A stretch of DNA of 64,000 nt from Bacteroidia bacterium (lineage in GTDB: Bacteria; Bacteroidota; Bacteroidia; J057), in assembly GCA_022760475.1 (NCBI GenBank), contig JALEFZ010000052.1, forward strand, positions 62,001 through 126,000, written 5' to 3'. Below, in pieces: positions 53,416 to 62,623 of this stretch; within the stretch, counting starts at the first letter, position 1, and the number at the start of each line of letters is the position of its first letter. The notes under the pieces were generated by a model. That model made no database searches. It had not been told where the DNA came from and was given only the letters and a program-made list of their open reading frames with translations. A program made the position numbers and the translations under genes.

Positions 53416-54300
53416 TCATTTCGCCCTCTTTATCTCTATAATTTTCCCCTGCCCCTTAAACGCCTTTGTCCGCTCGGATCCTACAATTATTCTATCACGA
53501 TCCAAGTAATCAATGGCCTCGTATTGCGTTGGGACGATTCTTGGCTTCAATTTAATCACTTGCTCTTTACCAGTCCAGATTTGATGGTTATGGACATCGG
53601 TATACAAATAAACTTCAGCTTTAGAATAAGGAATCAAGCCTAAAAATCTCCTAAATGTGTAAGCCAAAATGGCAATCTCCTTCCCATCCTTTCTAATTGC
53701 AGCACCAGTCACCACCCTTTTATGGGCAAAGGTGTAAAAGGAAAGCGCTTTGGCAACTTGAACTTTCTTGTTGGTCAATAAGGCGTAGTGTACTTGTTCA
53801 TATTCCTTTGCCCATATGTTCCCTTTGCTAAACAGGTGCAAGCTGTCATTATACCAGTAAAAGCCTTCCATATCGGGAATGATTTCTCCATTTTCATTCT
53901 CCTTCCAAATGCCCTTTTGGTAGCTGTATAACATAGAATCCAATTCTCCGCTGTAAAGGTTCCAAAGGTAAAACCTGAGATCTTCTCTGCAGCGGCAGTT
54001 GTTCCCAATGTCGCCGATGATCACATTGCCTTTGTTGTCCATGCTCAATTCTTCCCAATCCTTGTTTCGAATGCCTTTGATGTAAATGGAGTCTACAAGT
54101 TTGCCTTTGATGTCTGTGATAAAAATCACTGGATCATTCCCGCTATCATTTATCCAAAGAAGGCTGTCCTCATTGAGCGCAATCAAGCCTGAAGCCTCGT
54201 GGATTTGAGGTGGTAATAGAAAACGGCTCTGTTGCCCAAAGGCTTGATAACAATTGGGGAAGATTAAAATGAGCAGAATAATGTGCTTAACTGGATTCAT
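53416..54300 (-). CDS. Exported propeller-like protein of unknown function
   Basis: A 294-residue protein from the ATG at 54300 (the frame reaches a TTG at 54330). The signal is NPVKHIILLILIF ending YQAFGQ. Conserved features are HEASGLIALNEDSLLWINDSGNDPVIFITD, NKDWEELSMDNKGNVIIGDIGNN and a late QYEAIDYLDRDRIIVGSER, typical of a widespread family of bacterial propeller proteins that I cannot name with certainty. The location is periplasm or surface. Confidence 0.7.
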   Translation of the reverse strand: MNPVKHIILLILIFPNCYQAFGQQSRFLLPPQIHEASGLIALNEDSLLWINDSGNDPVIFITDIKGKLVDSIYIKGIRNKDWEELSMDNKGNVIIGDIGNNCRCREDLRFYLWNLYSGELDSMLYSYQKGIWKENENGEIIPDMEGFYWYNDSLHLFSKGNIWAKEYEQVHYALLTNKKVQVAKALSFYTFAHKRVVTGAAIRKDGKEIAILAYTFRRFLGLIPYSKAEVYLYTDVHNHQIWTGKEQVIKLKPRIVPTQYEAIDYLDRDRIIVGSERTKAFKGQGKIIEIKRAK

Positions 54301-54601
54301 TTGAGGAAGAAAATATTTGAAAAAATCCAAAAAACTGGTTTTATAAGACTGAATTTATTGATTTATCCCAATAATCATCTGCAAGTTCGGCTAATTTGCA
54401 TTTTTTATTAATAGACAATATTGGCAAGGAAATATCCATAAAGATCAGTTTTTGCAATGAACTAATATGCATCCAAACACAACCTACCTATACACATACC
54501 ATGTAATCCATTGTTACCCTTATAACCCAGGTGAGAATCTGGGTTTATTTTTTTGGAAACCCTGATGGCCTTTTGGAGTTAATAGGTGTAAAGACAAAAA
54601 A
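54301..54601. other. Divergent intergenic region containing a stand-alone terminator
   Basis: No protein gene is visible. The + strand holds an intrinsic terminator (54524-54554) although no rightward gene precedes it, so either the next gene has an attenuated leader or a small RNA of about 100-200 bases ends here. The first 190 bases are AT-rich without an open frame of note. Confidence 0.5.
54524..54554 (+). terminator. Terminator in the leader of the gene at 54602
   Basis: AACCCAG (54524-54530) and CTGGGTT (54539-54545) form a perfect 7-bp stem, followed by TATTTTTTT. It ends 47 bp before the ATG at 54602. Confidence 0.75.
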
Positions 54602-54925
54602 ATGAAAAAATCTCCATTGGAGCTGGAAAAACATCGACTTGAACGATATAGAAATTTTGCCCTTTTGTATAAGCTCCCTGAGGAAAAGTTTGAACAGTTT
54701 GTGGCTCTCTATGAGATTTCAGAATTGGAAGCCTTCATGACTCCCGAGCCCACCTTAAAGGAGCGTCAAATATTTTCCGAACTTATTGGAGTCCAAGGTG
54801 TTGCAGGTTATATGGATTACATAAAATCCAATAACACCTTTGAATTGATCATGCAGTGGCAGGAGCAAACCGGAAATTTTGGAAATTCCATTTTCTTCAA
54901 CCAGGATTCCCCAAAAGGCAAGTAG
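54602..54925 (+). CDS. Hypothetical small helical protein
   Basis: A 107-residue, mostly helical, soluble protein (LELEKHRLERYRNFALLYKL, EKFEQFVALYEISELEAF, ERQIFSELIGVQGVAGYMDYI) without a signal peptide. The family is not recognised. It starts at an ATG after a terminator-like hairpin in its leader, which may control its expression. Confidence 0.6.
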   Translation: MKKSPLELEKHRLERYRNFALLYKLPEEKFEQFVALYEISELEAFMTPEPTLKERQIFSELIGVQGVAGYMDYIKSNNTFELIMQWQEQTGNFGNSIFFNQDSPKGK

Positions 54926-55238
54926 CTCTTTATCAGCCATCAGAAAAATATCATAGCATTTTCATTTCATGTTTTCCTCTTTAAATAGCAAAAGCCAACT
55001 TTAACAAATCCCATATTCTGTCTAAGCAAAGAGCATAAACCCTTAACAAATAAGGAGTTGCATCTTGTTTTGCCCCATTTTTAAAAGATGAAAGTTTTTA
55101 TATATTTGGGATAAATGATAAGTTCTGGATCGAAATTTTTTTATTGTTGTAACAATTGATAGACCATATCAGCAACATTCATCCGGAAACACGATCGGGT
55201 ACTTCCTCCCCTCAAAAGGCATTCTATATGCTTAGGCT
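54926..55238. other. Intergenic region with a -7-like element
   Basis: These 313 bp hold no protein gene. TATATTTG at 55101-55108 is an exact match to the Bacteroidota -7 pattern TAnnTTTG; a TTTG at 55069-55072 is farther upstream (28 bp) than the usual -33 spacing of 19-21. If real, the leader of the next gene is about 125 bases. Confidence 0.45.
55101..55108 (+). promoter_or_regulatory. Candidate -7 promoter element (TAnnTTTG)
   Basis: TATATTTG fits the sigma-ABfr consensus of Bacteroidota. A well-spaced -33 element is not seen. It would serve the gene at 55239. Confidence 0.4.
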
Positions 55239-56252
55239 ATGCAAAAACAAATTTCTCCATCTACGTGGAAACGTCTTTTTAAACTAGCAAAGATGTTTCA
55301 TGAGCTGGCACCATGGAAATGGATGCTGGAGATGGACTTATTTGGTGTAGCGCATCCCGTAAATGGCGAAATAGGATATTGCTCTATACTAGGTCCTCAG
55401 CAAGAGCTGGAAGGATTGGCAGTTTATAAGGGAATGCACGGCTTGAATAGCTATGAACATCTTTTTGATGGGGAATATGACATGCCTTCCCTATCGGTTC
55501 TTTATGAGCAGGATTGCATGGTTATGCTCTTTTTAGAAGAGGAGGATCTATTCGAAGAAGAGAAGCAGATCCTGGCAAAGTACAACCGAGCGGGAAGTTT
55601 TAACGGGCGTTATCCAGTATTCAGGGATTACTCCCCCGGTTGGGTAGTCTGGACAATCACAGATAGCTATCAGGCAATCTGGATGGAAGTCGCTCTCCAG
55701 CAAGCCCTTGAAGTCGCCAGAAGATTTCGAGACGATGCAGACTTGCTTGACCACGTTTCCAATAACGAGGCTCATGTCCTGGTCCGTAAACCCATGAATC
55801 CCCCTTTTTTGGATGAATGGTATGACGATTGGGTTCCCCTCGAAGCCCAGGAAGAACAATCCAACCTGAACAAAGAGTTATTTGTACGAAGCAATTGTAG
55901 CCACCTCCCCAGAAGAGACCGGGACTGGTTTGCTACACTTTTCTACCTTTCCTCACCCATAGAATACGAAACGACGAGGCCATACTTGCCCCTTATGGTA
56001 ATTCTGGCAGACTACTTGTTAGGGGATGTGCTCTACGACAAGCAATTTAGACCAGGCGAGGAGGAACATTACATACAATATGCCTTTGTGCAAACGTGCA
56101 AAAGGCAGAACTACCTTCCCAAAAGATTGATCATTGGAGAAAGTAGAGATTACGACAGATGGGAAACCATAGGAAAAATCCTCGGCATTCCCGTAGAACT
56201 GGAAGCAAACTCCAGCCTTTCAGAAGAGTTAAAACAAGATTACTTGAGCTAG
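55239..56252 (+). CDS. Hypothetical two-domain protein (DUF7309/DUF6930-like)
   Basis: A 337-residue soluble protein. Residues 5-180 (WKRLFKLAKMFHELAPWKWMLEMDLFGV, EIGYCSILG, GLAVYKGMHGLNSYEHLFDG, PVFRDYSPGWVVWTITDSYQAIWMEVALQQALEV) and residues 190-330 (WVPLEAQEEQSNL, RPYLPLMVILADYLLGDVLYDKQFRPG, KRLIIGESRDYDRWETIGKILG) fit the bacterial architecture that pairs a DUF7309-like with a DUF6930-like domain, as I recall it. No catalytic motif stands out. It is convergent with the DUF5675 fusion gene, with 9 bp between stops. Confidence 0.7.
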   Translation: MQKQISPSTWKRLFKLAKMFHELAPWKWMLEMDLFGVAHPVNGEIGYCSILGPQQELEGLAVYKGMHGLNSYEHLFDGEYDMPSLSVLYEQDCMVMLFLEEEDLFEEEKQILAKYNRAGSFNGRYPVFRDYSPGWVVWTITDSYQAIWMEVALQQALEVARRFRDDADLLDHVSNNEAHVLVRKPMNPPFLDEWYDDWVPLEAQEEQSNLNKELFVRSNCSHLPRRDRDWFATLFYLSSPIEYETTRPYLPLMVILADYLLGDVLYDKQFRPGEEEHYIQYAFVQTCKRQNYLPKRLIIGESRDYDRWETIGKILGIPVELEANSSLSEELKQDYLS

Positions 56253-56261
56253 TCCTGGATT

Positions 56262-57797
56262 TTAGGAGTGCATGTCGTAGTCGACATACTGTATCCCTAC
56301 CTTTTTGCCATCTTCTATTGCCTTGGCCAGCTCTGGATAAATTCTTTCATAAGCCCTCGTAGAGCTTTCTATGCGACCGTTTTGGGTCAGGTTTTGGTGT
56401 GCCCCATCAGCAACCAGAAGACATCCGGCAGTATCATCATCCGTATTTCCTACATGGATGAGTATATATTCGAACTTAGGGACATTAACGATATGAAGCA
56501 TTCCCTTATGAATGTCTTTGAACTTCTTTTTGTATCGGGTGTGAAAGCCTCCCTCCTTGCGTAACTTGATTTCATAGGTACCATTCGGAATTCGTGTATC
56601 CCCTTTTACCTTCTCCTCCTGGTGTTCGTCTTCAATTGTATAGGCAAGGAATTTTTTCTTTTCAGTTACATTAAACAACATTCCCAGGGTAGATTCCTTC
56701 CCACTGCTATAACGAATGACCTGGAGCTGCACATCAAATTTTTGTAATTCCTCAGTACCAGGAAAGCTCCTCTCTTGTATGAATTTATTTTCATCAGCCA
56801 ACTCCGTAGCTACACGTTCAGTTGCTTTCAGTTCTTTATCCTTTCTGTCTGTTTCGGCCATGGCAAGGCTTGCCTTCAGGGCTTCCTGCTCAGCACGAAG
56901 TTCCATTTGATCTGCTTTCGCCACTGCCTCTTGATAACGAATATCGCTCTCGACAGATTTGGTAGCTAATGTTTTCCAATTGATGCGTAGTTGGAAAATC
57001 TCTGTTATGATACTCGCAATGGATCTCAGGATTCTGAGCGGGGTTTGGAAGAGTGCTAAGGCAAAACTGCCCTTTTCTACATTTATCTCCTGAGGAAATC
57101 CCAGCTCATCAAAGTCAATCTTCAGTTTGGAATGCACCATTCTTGAAGCAGGGACTTCTATAAAGTGTGTTCTTCCCTCATGTGGCAAGGACAACAGTTG
57201 CTTTTCCTTTCCTTTGGGAGTCCTGACTATGGCATGTACAGGAACCCTGGGTCTGCAAAATATTCCTGGTTTGAGTTCTTGGGATGCTCCTTGAGAGTAA
57301 TCCATGCTTTCCCCCTGCCCCAGATCGTCTATGCTAATCTCAAGAGAATCATCATGGCTCTGAAGGACTTCATTTACCGACTTCAGTGCCTCAGCATCAA
57401 AAGGATCAAAGAGGGTCTCCCACAAAACTTCCTCCTGGACAAAACCCAATTGGGGATTGGTTTCCCCTACACTTTTTACTTTTTGATTTTTAAATGCTCC
57501 TTGTTGGTTAATTAATTCTTCCCAGGTCGGATATTCTTTTTCAGTAGAGATAGACTTAAGAAATCCTGAATTTGAAAAGCTTAGGTTTATCTTATCCGCA
57601 GAAGAAAAGGTGGGCTTGTATTGAAGGTAATAGTTGACAGAAGGGTCCGCAAGAATTTTCTCCTTTAATTTTACCTTCAGAGTTTCTTTATTTAAAACGG
57701 TTTGCTTCACCAATTCCAACTGCACCCATCCTTTAGGCAGGTGATAATAATGAAGGTTTCCAGCAGTAGGACGTTCCGTAGAATAAAGGAGGTGCAT
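56262..57797 (-). CDS. DUF5675 domain fused to a large N-terminal region and coiled coil
   Basis: A 511-residue protein without a signal peptide. Residues 1-260 form a beta-rich region starting GNLHYYHLPKGWVQLELVK (perhaps related to DUF4831, unproven). A short hydrophobic stretch (FALALFQTPLRILRSIASIITEIF) and a coiled coil (about 285-340, QMELRAEQEALKASLAMAETDRKDKELK) follow. Residues 355-505 match DUF5675: LGMLFNVTEKKKFLAYTIEDE, IPNGTYEIKLRKEGG, YILIHVGNTDDDTAGCLLVAD. DUF5675 is known mostly from phages and prophages as a lone small protein; here it ends a long chassis. A role in cell-wall chemistry is possible but unproven. Confidence 0.75.
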   Translation of the reverse strand: MHLLYSTERPTAGNLHYYHLPKGWVQLELVKQTVLNKETLKVKLKEKILADPSVNYYLQYKPTFSSADKINLSFSNSGFLKSISTEKEYPTWEELINQQGAFKNQKVKSVGETNPQLGFVQEEVLWETLFDPFDAEALKSVNEVLQSHDDSLEISIDDLGQGESMDYSQGASQELKPGIFCRPRVPVHAIVRTPKGKEKQLLSLPHEGRTHFIEVPASRMVHSKLKIDFDELGFPQEINVEKGSFALALFQTPLRILRSIASIITEIFQLRINWKTLATKSVESDIRYQEAVAKADQMELRAEQEALKASLAMAETDRKDKELKATERVATELADENKFIQERSFPGTEELQKFDVQLQVIRYSSGKESTLGMLFNVTEKKKFLAYTIEDEHQEEKVKGDTRIPNGTYEIKLRKEGGFHTRYKKKFKDIHKGMLHIVNVPKFEYILIHVGNTDDDTAGCLLVADGAHQNLTQNGRIESSTRAYERIYPELAKAIEDGKKVGIQYVDYDMHS

Positions 57798-57887
57798 GGT
57801 TTTTAGGCAATGATGGGGTATAACTGAATGAAAATAGAAAATTTGACTTAAATTCTCACTTCCACAGCTTAAATTTTCTGATTATCC

Positions 57888-59012
57888 TTATTTTTTGAGA
57901 ATCTTTTGAATTTTCTCGCTGCTTTTCAAGCCATTCCCCGTAAAAACTGACACGACTTCTTCTCCTTCTCCTGCATACTCCCTCAGGTAGTTTTTCAAAC
58001 CTGCGAAAACAGCTGCTGAGGTAGGCTCGATGAAATATCCCTTTGAAATGGCCTCCTTCAATGCCTGGGCAATTTCTCCTTCGGTAACTTTGATAAAGGT
58101 TCCTCCTGTTTTTCTGACAGCATCCAGCATTTGCTGGGCACGACCTGGAATTGCAATCGCAATGCCTTCGGCATAAGTTGGCTGATTTGACTGAGGATCT
58201 AGTCCGTGGAATTCATGATATAAGGGGGCACAATTTGAAGCCTGTACCCCAACCAGCTTTGGTAGCTTTTGGATGATGCCCCAATCTTTCAATTCATTGA
58301 AGCCAATATAGGCACCAATTAAAAGGGTTCCGTTGCCGGCAGGTAACACCACCGCATCTGGCACTCTCCAAGCTCTCTGCTCACATATTTCATAAGCAAA
58401 AGTTTTGGTTCCCTCGTAGAATATTGGATTCCAGACATGCGAAGCATAAAATGTATCCGCTGCAGCCTCCCTGGCAGCTTGGGCAGTCATCTCTCGGCTA
58501 CCTTCAACAAGCTCTATTTGTGCCCCGAAACTACTTATTTGAACCAACTTGGCAGGAGAGGTATTGGCAGGGACAAAGATTCTGCATGAAATACCAGCCA
58601 AAGCACAATAATTGGCAATTGCGGCCCCTGCATTTCCTGATGAATCCTGAACCACCTCATTTACTCCTAAATGCTTAGCCAAAGAAATCAAAGCCGTAGC
58701 CCCTCTATCCTTATAAGAACCAGAAGGAAAGAGGTAATCCAGTTTGATCTCTACTGCTTGCCGCTCGACCTCCAGCCTCACCAGGGGACTAAAACCCTCG
58801 GCGAAGGAAACCCGAGAAATAGCTTTCGGAAGGCCCATCCCAGATTGGTAACGCCATAGGGAATAGTCATTGGACGATTTTACTGCATCCAGGTCGAGCC
58901 TGTTTGAATGTTCAAGGTCCAAGAGGGCTCCATGCGCTCCTTGCCACTTCAGACTCTCTAAAGGATAGCTCTCACCACTGGATTGACAAATGAAATGGGG
59001 TTTCTCACTCAT
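57888..59012 (-). CDS. PLP-dependent threonine synthase-like enzyme
   Basis: A 374-residue fold-type II PLP enzyme. The Schiff-base lysine is Lys101 in SGSYKDRG, the phosphate-binding loop is AGNGTLLIG, and SGNAGAAIANYCALAG is the family loop. A short N-terminal segment with Cys-x-SSGESY resembles the zinc-like start of some threonine synthases. It would turn O-phosphohomoserine into threonine, or act on a related beta/gamma-substituted amino acid. Its ATG overlaps the stop of the subtilase gene in ATGA, so it is translationally coupled to a secreted protease, which is odd for a cytoplasmic enzyme. Confidence 0.85.
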   Translation of the reverse strand: MSEKPHFICQSSGESYPLESLKWQGAHGALLDLEHSNRLDLDAVKSSNDYSLWRYQSGMGLPKAISRVSFAEGFSPLVRLEVERQAVEIKLDYLFPSGSYKDRGATALISLAKHLGVNEVVQDSSGNAGAAIANYCALAGISCRIFVPANTSPAKLVQISSFGAQIELVEGSREMTAQAAREAAADTFYASHVWNPIFYEGTKTFAYEICEQRAWRVPDAVVLPAGNGTLLIGAYIGFNELKDWGIIQKLPKLVGVQASNCAPLYHEFHGLDPQSNQPTYAEGIAIAIPGRAQQMLDAVRKTGGTFIKVTEGEIAQALKEAISKGYFIEPTSAAVFAGLKNYLREYAGEGEEVVSVFTGNGLKSSEKIQKILKK

Positions 59013-61942
59013 CTTTCAAGCTGAATTTTTCTAAAATAGGTATTATGCTGAGTTTCGAGCTGAAGCAGATACAGCCCTTGGGAGTAATCTGAAATATCCA
59101 TGAGGAAACTTCCTCCCTGGACATAGATCCTTTGTTTCTTTTTCAGTTCCCCCAGTATGGTGTAAACTGACAGGTCAATAAAGGGAAAAGGATAATTATC
59201 ATTCTTCAAAACTATTTTTCCACGACTTGGATTGGGAAATAACTCCCAAAGATCTTCAATCTCAGGAGAGTTGTTATCGGGTTGAGAGGGAAAAAAGACA
59301 AGGGAATCTCTGTGCGCATCCGAGCAATCGCTTCTTCCAACAGATACAAGGAAAATCTCATATTGTCCTGAATCAGAATAGAGGTGCTTAGGATTAGATA
59401 ATTCTGAAGATATGCCATCGCCAAAGTCCCAATACCAGGATTTTGCGGGATCACTTTTATCCAGAAACGAAATAGAGTCCTGGCTATAAAAATAGGCGCG
59501 ATCCTCAAATACCTCAAAATTAGCCTTCATATTACCCTTCAGGATTCTAAGAGGATATGGTTTTCTGGAACAGGGAAGCTCAAATTCAACCGCCCAGTTA
59601 TAGAAATAATTGTAGGAATTTCTTCCTCCGAAAGAACCATTCATACGTAAAATCCCCGCCTCACTAAAGGGGTATTGAATCCCTTCGACCTGTCTAAGCA
59701 AGGGAACGGGGCTTTTGACCATTAACAAATAATCCTCTCCTGGTGTAAGCATCCAATCCAGGTCTATAAATTGCTTGCCAGCCTGGACAATCTGCGTTCG
59801 CTGATACCTGATTACATTGCGCTTGTCTTTAAGGAAAAATTGCAATTGAGCAGAACCATCTGCGAATATCTCAAAGCCTCTGAGCAGGAAATTCCTTTCT
59901 ACATCAAACTGGAGAAAATAGGAGCTGTCTTTATCGAAAGACTCCAGGGTATTGGGTGGGAATGCTGGCCCAATGGTCTTTTCTGAATAAATCGCTACCT
60001 CTAATTGATCCGGCTCTCTGGCTGGGCCATACCACAATCGCTCTCCCGTTCCCATTAACCTTTGATCCTCAGAAAACCAGCGTACCTCGCCTTCTCCTTC
60101 TGCTGAAGCGAATAAGGCAGCATCTGATCCTTCACAGACATCATAATTCTTAATGAGGGGCAAATCTGGCGGATAAGAGAAAAAAGCATAGCTTTTACGA
60201 TTATTCAAGATTCTGTATTCCAACTGAGTGGAATTGATACCCACAGAGACCGAAAACAGATGTTTTCCTTGATCGAGGTCATAGGAAGGCAAGGGCAAGC
60301 TTAGGGAATTCCCTGGAAACAGGTTTCCAATCCAGGAGGTTGTCCTTGTCAAGCCATCGAGTTCATACCTTATGGTCAACTCATCAATGATAGTCCTGCC
60401 TATATTTTCCAACTCCAGGATTGGCGTTAACTGATTTTCACAAACAATTTGCTGGATGCCAAGCACCTCCTTAACTGCAATATCTACCCCATTTTCAGGA
60501 TTAATGGCAATGTTGCCTTGCAGCAGCAGCAGGCGGAAAGCGGAATCTACTGCAATCAATCCATTGCCGTAGTCATTGTCTTCGCCCTGAACCCCCAAGT
60601 CCCTGGCGGATTGATATAGGGCTTGCTTGAGCTCATAGCCAGGCAGATCGGGAAAGGCTTGCTTCAGCAGCAGTAAGGATCCACTCACATGAGGAGCTGC
60701 CATTGAGGTTCCCGAACGGCTGCGGTAAGAGCCATCCGTGTGGGCCGACCTTACCTGAAAACCGGGCGCGACAACTTCGGGTTTGATAGCAAGGGCTCCT
60801 CCCCCCGGACAGTCAGAAGGTCCACGACTCGAAAAAGAAATCAGGTTTAATAAGCTGGAATTTCCATTGATGACCCCTACTGTAAAGGTATTGACCTCAT
60901 CTATGTTGATGTTTTTTGGGGGAGGAATGCTGCTACCTGACGGGCCTGTATTACCTGCTGAAAATACCAGTGCTACCCCATTTGCTTCCAGGGCAGTAAA
61001 GACATCGCTATACAAGGTGTTTTGACATTCATCTGAAAATGTCTGATCCGTCCATGAATTATTGATCACGTCAGGTACATCTTCGCGTGTTGTTGAGTCT
61101 CCATCAGGGTCCATCGCCCATTGAAATGTAGCAATAATATCCTCGGTAGTTCTTCCTGGGCAGGTAGCATTAGCCCCCATCCATTGAGCTTCAAAGGCTA
61201 CTCCAATTGTATCCTGGGTTTGTGGATCTAGTCCCAATATAGTGCCCAAAGTATGGCTTCCATGCCAGTTGCAATATTCAGGCTCAGTAAAGCGGTAGGC
61301 TGGATCAAACCATGCAAGACTCTTATCCAGTTCTTTCCCCAGATAACGCTGACTGTAGGCTGGATGCTCTGGGTAAATTCCACTATCAATGTTCAGAACC
61401 TTGGTTCCATAACCTGTATAGCCAAGCCTCCATAAGTATGGGGCTCCGATTACGGCCAGTCCACTTTCCCGGCCTGAGGGAAGTGCAAGGGCATCTTCTT
61501 CTCCATAAGACATGTGATCATTGCTAATGAAACCCACCTCAAAAATATAGGCCAGGTCGGGATGTAAGCCGAGTTCAATGAGTTCCCTTCCCTTAATCTT
61601 GAAAAATATGACATTGGCCAGCCAATACGGATGTATGCACTCTACGCTTGAGGAGCCATTCAAATCCCCCAGAATTTGTTTTTGGCTTTTTGCAGCCTTG
61701 GACTTAAGCTGGTTAATGAGATAGGAATTCCTTTCCTGAAGAGAAGGCTTGAGTTTTTTCCACTTGAAATAAATATCATTGATATCCAGTCTGTCTGAGA
61801 GCATCGCTCCAACATGAACCTGGATCTCTGGATCAGCCATGACTTTCTGATATAGGCTTGGAGAGATAATACCCGCTTGCCCCTGCAGAAATGAAGGTAT
61901 GAGGAGGATTATCCCGGATAGCATCAACTTGAAAAATTTCAT
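59009..61942 (-). CDS. Secreted subtilase (S8) with PKD domain and T9SS sorting tail
   Basis: A 977-residue protein from the ATG at 61942 (61948 also possible; a TTG at 62023 would overlap the previous gene). The signal is KFFKLMLSGIILLIPSF ending QGQ. A propeptide region leads to the S8 catalytic domain with Asp in VLNIDSGIYPEHP, His in NWHGSHTLGTILG and Ser in SRSGTSMAAPHVSG; FSAGNTGPSGSS holds the oxyanion Asn. CARDB-like and other beta-sandwiches follow, then a PKD domain (SWYWDFGDGISSELSNPKHLYSDSG), and a type IX sorting domain (LWELFPNPSRGKIVL). Extracellular protein breakdown is expected. Confidence 0.92.
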   Translation of the reverse strand: MKFFKLMLSGIILLIPSFLQGQAGIISPSLYQKVMADPEIQVHVGAMLSDRLDINDIYFKWKKLKPSLQERNSYLINQLKSKAAKSQKQILGDLNGSSSVECIHPYWLANVIFFKIKGRELIELGLHPDLAYIFEVGFISNDHMSYGEEDALALPSGRESGLAVIGAPYLWRLGYTGYGTKVLNIDSGIYPEHPAYSQRYLGKELDKSLAWFDPAYRFTEPEYCNWHGSHTLGTILGLDPQTQDTIGVAFEAQWMGANATCPGRTTEDIIATFQWAMDPDGDSTTREDVPDVINNSWTDQTFSDECQNTLYSDVFTALEANGVALVFSAGNTGPSGSSIPPPKNINIDEVNTFTVGVINGNSSLLNLISFSSRGPSDCPGGGALAIKPEVVAPGFQVRSAHTDGSYRSRSGTSMAAPHVSGSLLLLKQAFPDLPGYELKQALYQSARDLGVQGEDNDYGNGLIAVDSAFRLLLLQGNIAINPENGVDIAVKEVLGIQQIVCENQLTPILELENIGRTIIDELTIRYELDGLTRTTSWIGNLFPGNSLSLPLPSYDLDQGKHLFSVSVGINSTQLEYRILNNRKSYAFFSYPPDLPLIKNYDVCEGSDAALFASAEGEGEVRWFSEDQRLMGTGERLWYGPAREPDQLEVAIYSEKTIGPAFPPNTLESFDKDSSYFLQFDVERNFLLRGFEIFADGSAQLQFFLKDKRNVIRYQRTQIVQAGKQFIDLDWMLTPGEDYLLMVKSPVPLLRQVEGIQYPFSEAGILRMNGSFGGRNSYNYFYNWAVEFELPCSRKPYPLRILKGNMKANFEVFEDRAYFYSQDSISFLDKSDPAKSWYWDFGDGISSELSNPKHLYSDSGQYEIFLVSVGRSDCSDAHRDSLVFFPSQPDNNSPEIEDLWELFPNPSRGKIVLKNDNYPFPFIDLSVYTILGELKKKQRIYVQGGSFLMDISDYSQGLYLLQLETQHNTYFRKIQLER

Positions 61943-61992
61943 GGCCATCGGCTGGATAGGTTTTTTCGAAAATATAGCTCTAAATATATCTA

Positions 61993-62511
61993 CTAAGCTG
62001 GAACCTCCATTACAGTTCCGCAATTGTTACAAGTTCTTAGTTCCTCTGAATTATAGAACTTTTCCATCGCATCTTTCAATTGAGTTTCGATATTATCCAA
62101 AGGAAAAAACTGCTCATACAGCTTATTGTTGCAATTCTCGCAGAACCAAATCATGCCATCGGTATGGGCTGAATCCCTCTTTTTCTCAATTACCATCCCA
62201 ATACTTCCAGCAGGTCTTCTTGGAGAATGTAATACCTTGGGTGGTAGAAGAAAGATTTCCCCTTCTTTGATTACAATATCTTTGGGCTTTCCATCTTCCT
62301 GGATTTTGAGTACCATTTCACCCTCCAACATATAGAAGAATTCTTCTGTCTCATTGTAATGATAATCTCTTCTGCTATTGGGACCACCTACTACCATGAT
62401 AATGAAGTCTTTGGTATCCTGGTAGATGACCTTATTACCAACGGGAGGCTTAAGCAGATGGCGATTTTCATCTATCCAGTCTTTGAAGTTTAAAACGGGT
62501 GAAAGCGTCAT
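61993..62511 (-). CDS. nbaC: 3-hydroxyanthranilate 3,4-dioxygenase
   Basis: A 172-residue cupin that opens 3-hydroxyanthranilate to 2-amino-3-carboxymuconate semialdehyde, in tryptophan breakdown or quinolinate/NAD synthesis. Iron ligands are His51, Glu57 and His95 (YHYNETEEFFYMLEGEM; LHSPRRP). The second, rubredoxin-like iron site is Cys124, Cys127, Cys161 and Cys164 (FCENCN; TCNNCG). Size and ligand numbering fit the bacterial enzyme. No other kynurenine-pathway gene is in the window. It is 50 bp before the subtilase gene on the same strand. Confidence 0.95.
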   Translation of the reverse strand: MTLSPVLNFKDWIDENRHLLKPPVGNKVIYQDTKDFIIMVVGGPNSRRDYHYNETEEFFYMLEGEMVLKIQEDGKPKDIVIKEGEIFLLPPKVLHSPRRPAGSIGMVIEKKRDSAHTDGMIWFCENCNNKLYEQFFPLDNIETQLKDAMEKFYNSEELRTCNNCGTVMEVPA

Positions 62512-62556
62512 ATCTAATTTCTTCTAAGTGTAGTGATACCTTTTATTCATTGAAAA

Positions 62557-62598
62557 TAAAAAAAAATTAAGGAGATTCTTAAATCAGAACCTCCTTAA
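62557..62598 (-). terminator. Intrinsic terminator of the SRPBCC gene
   Basis: On the minus strand TTAAGGAGGTTCT and AGAATCTCCTTAA pair with one G-T wobble, followed by a run of nine T. It separates the SRPBCC gene from the dioxygenase gene. Confidence 0.88.
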
Positions 62599-62623
62599 AC
62601 TATTATTTGAAAGAAATACTCAA

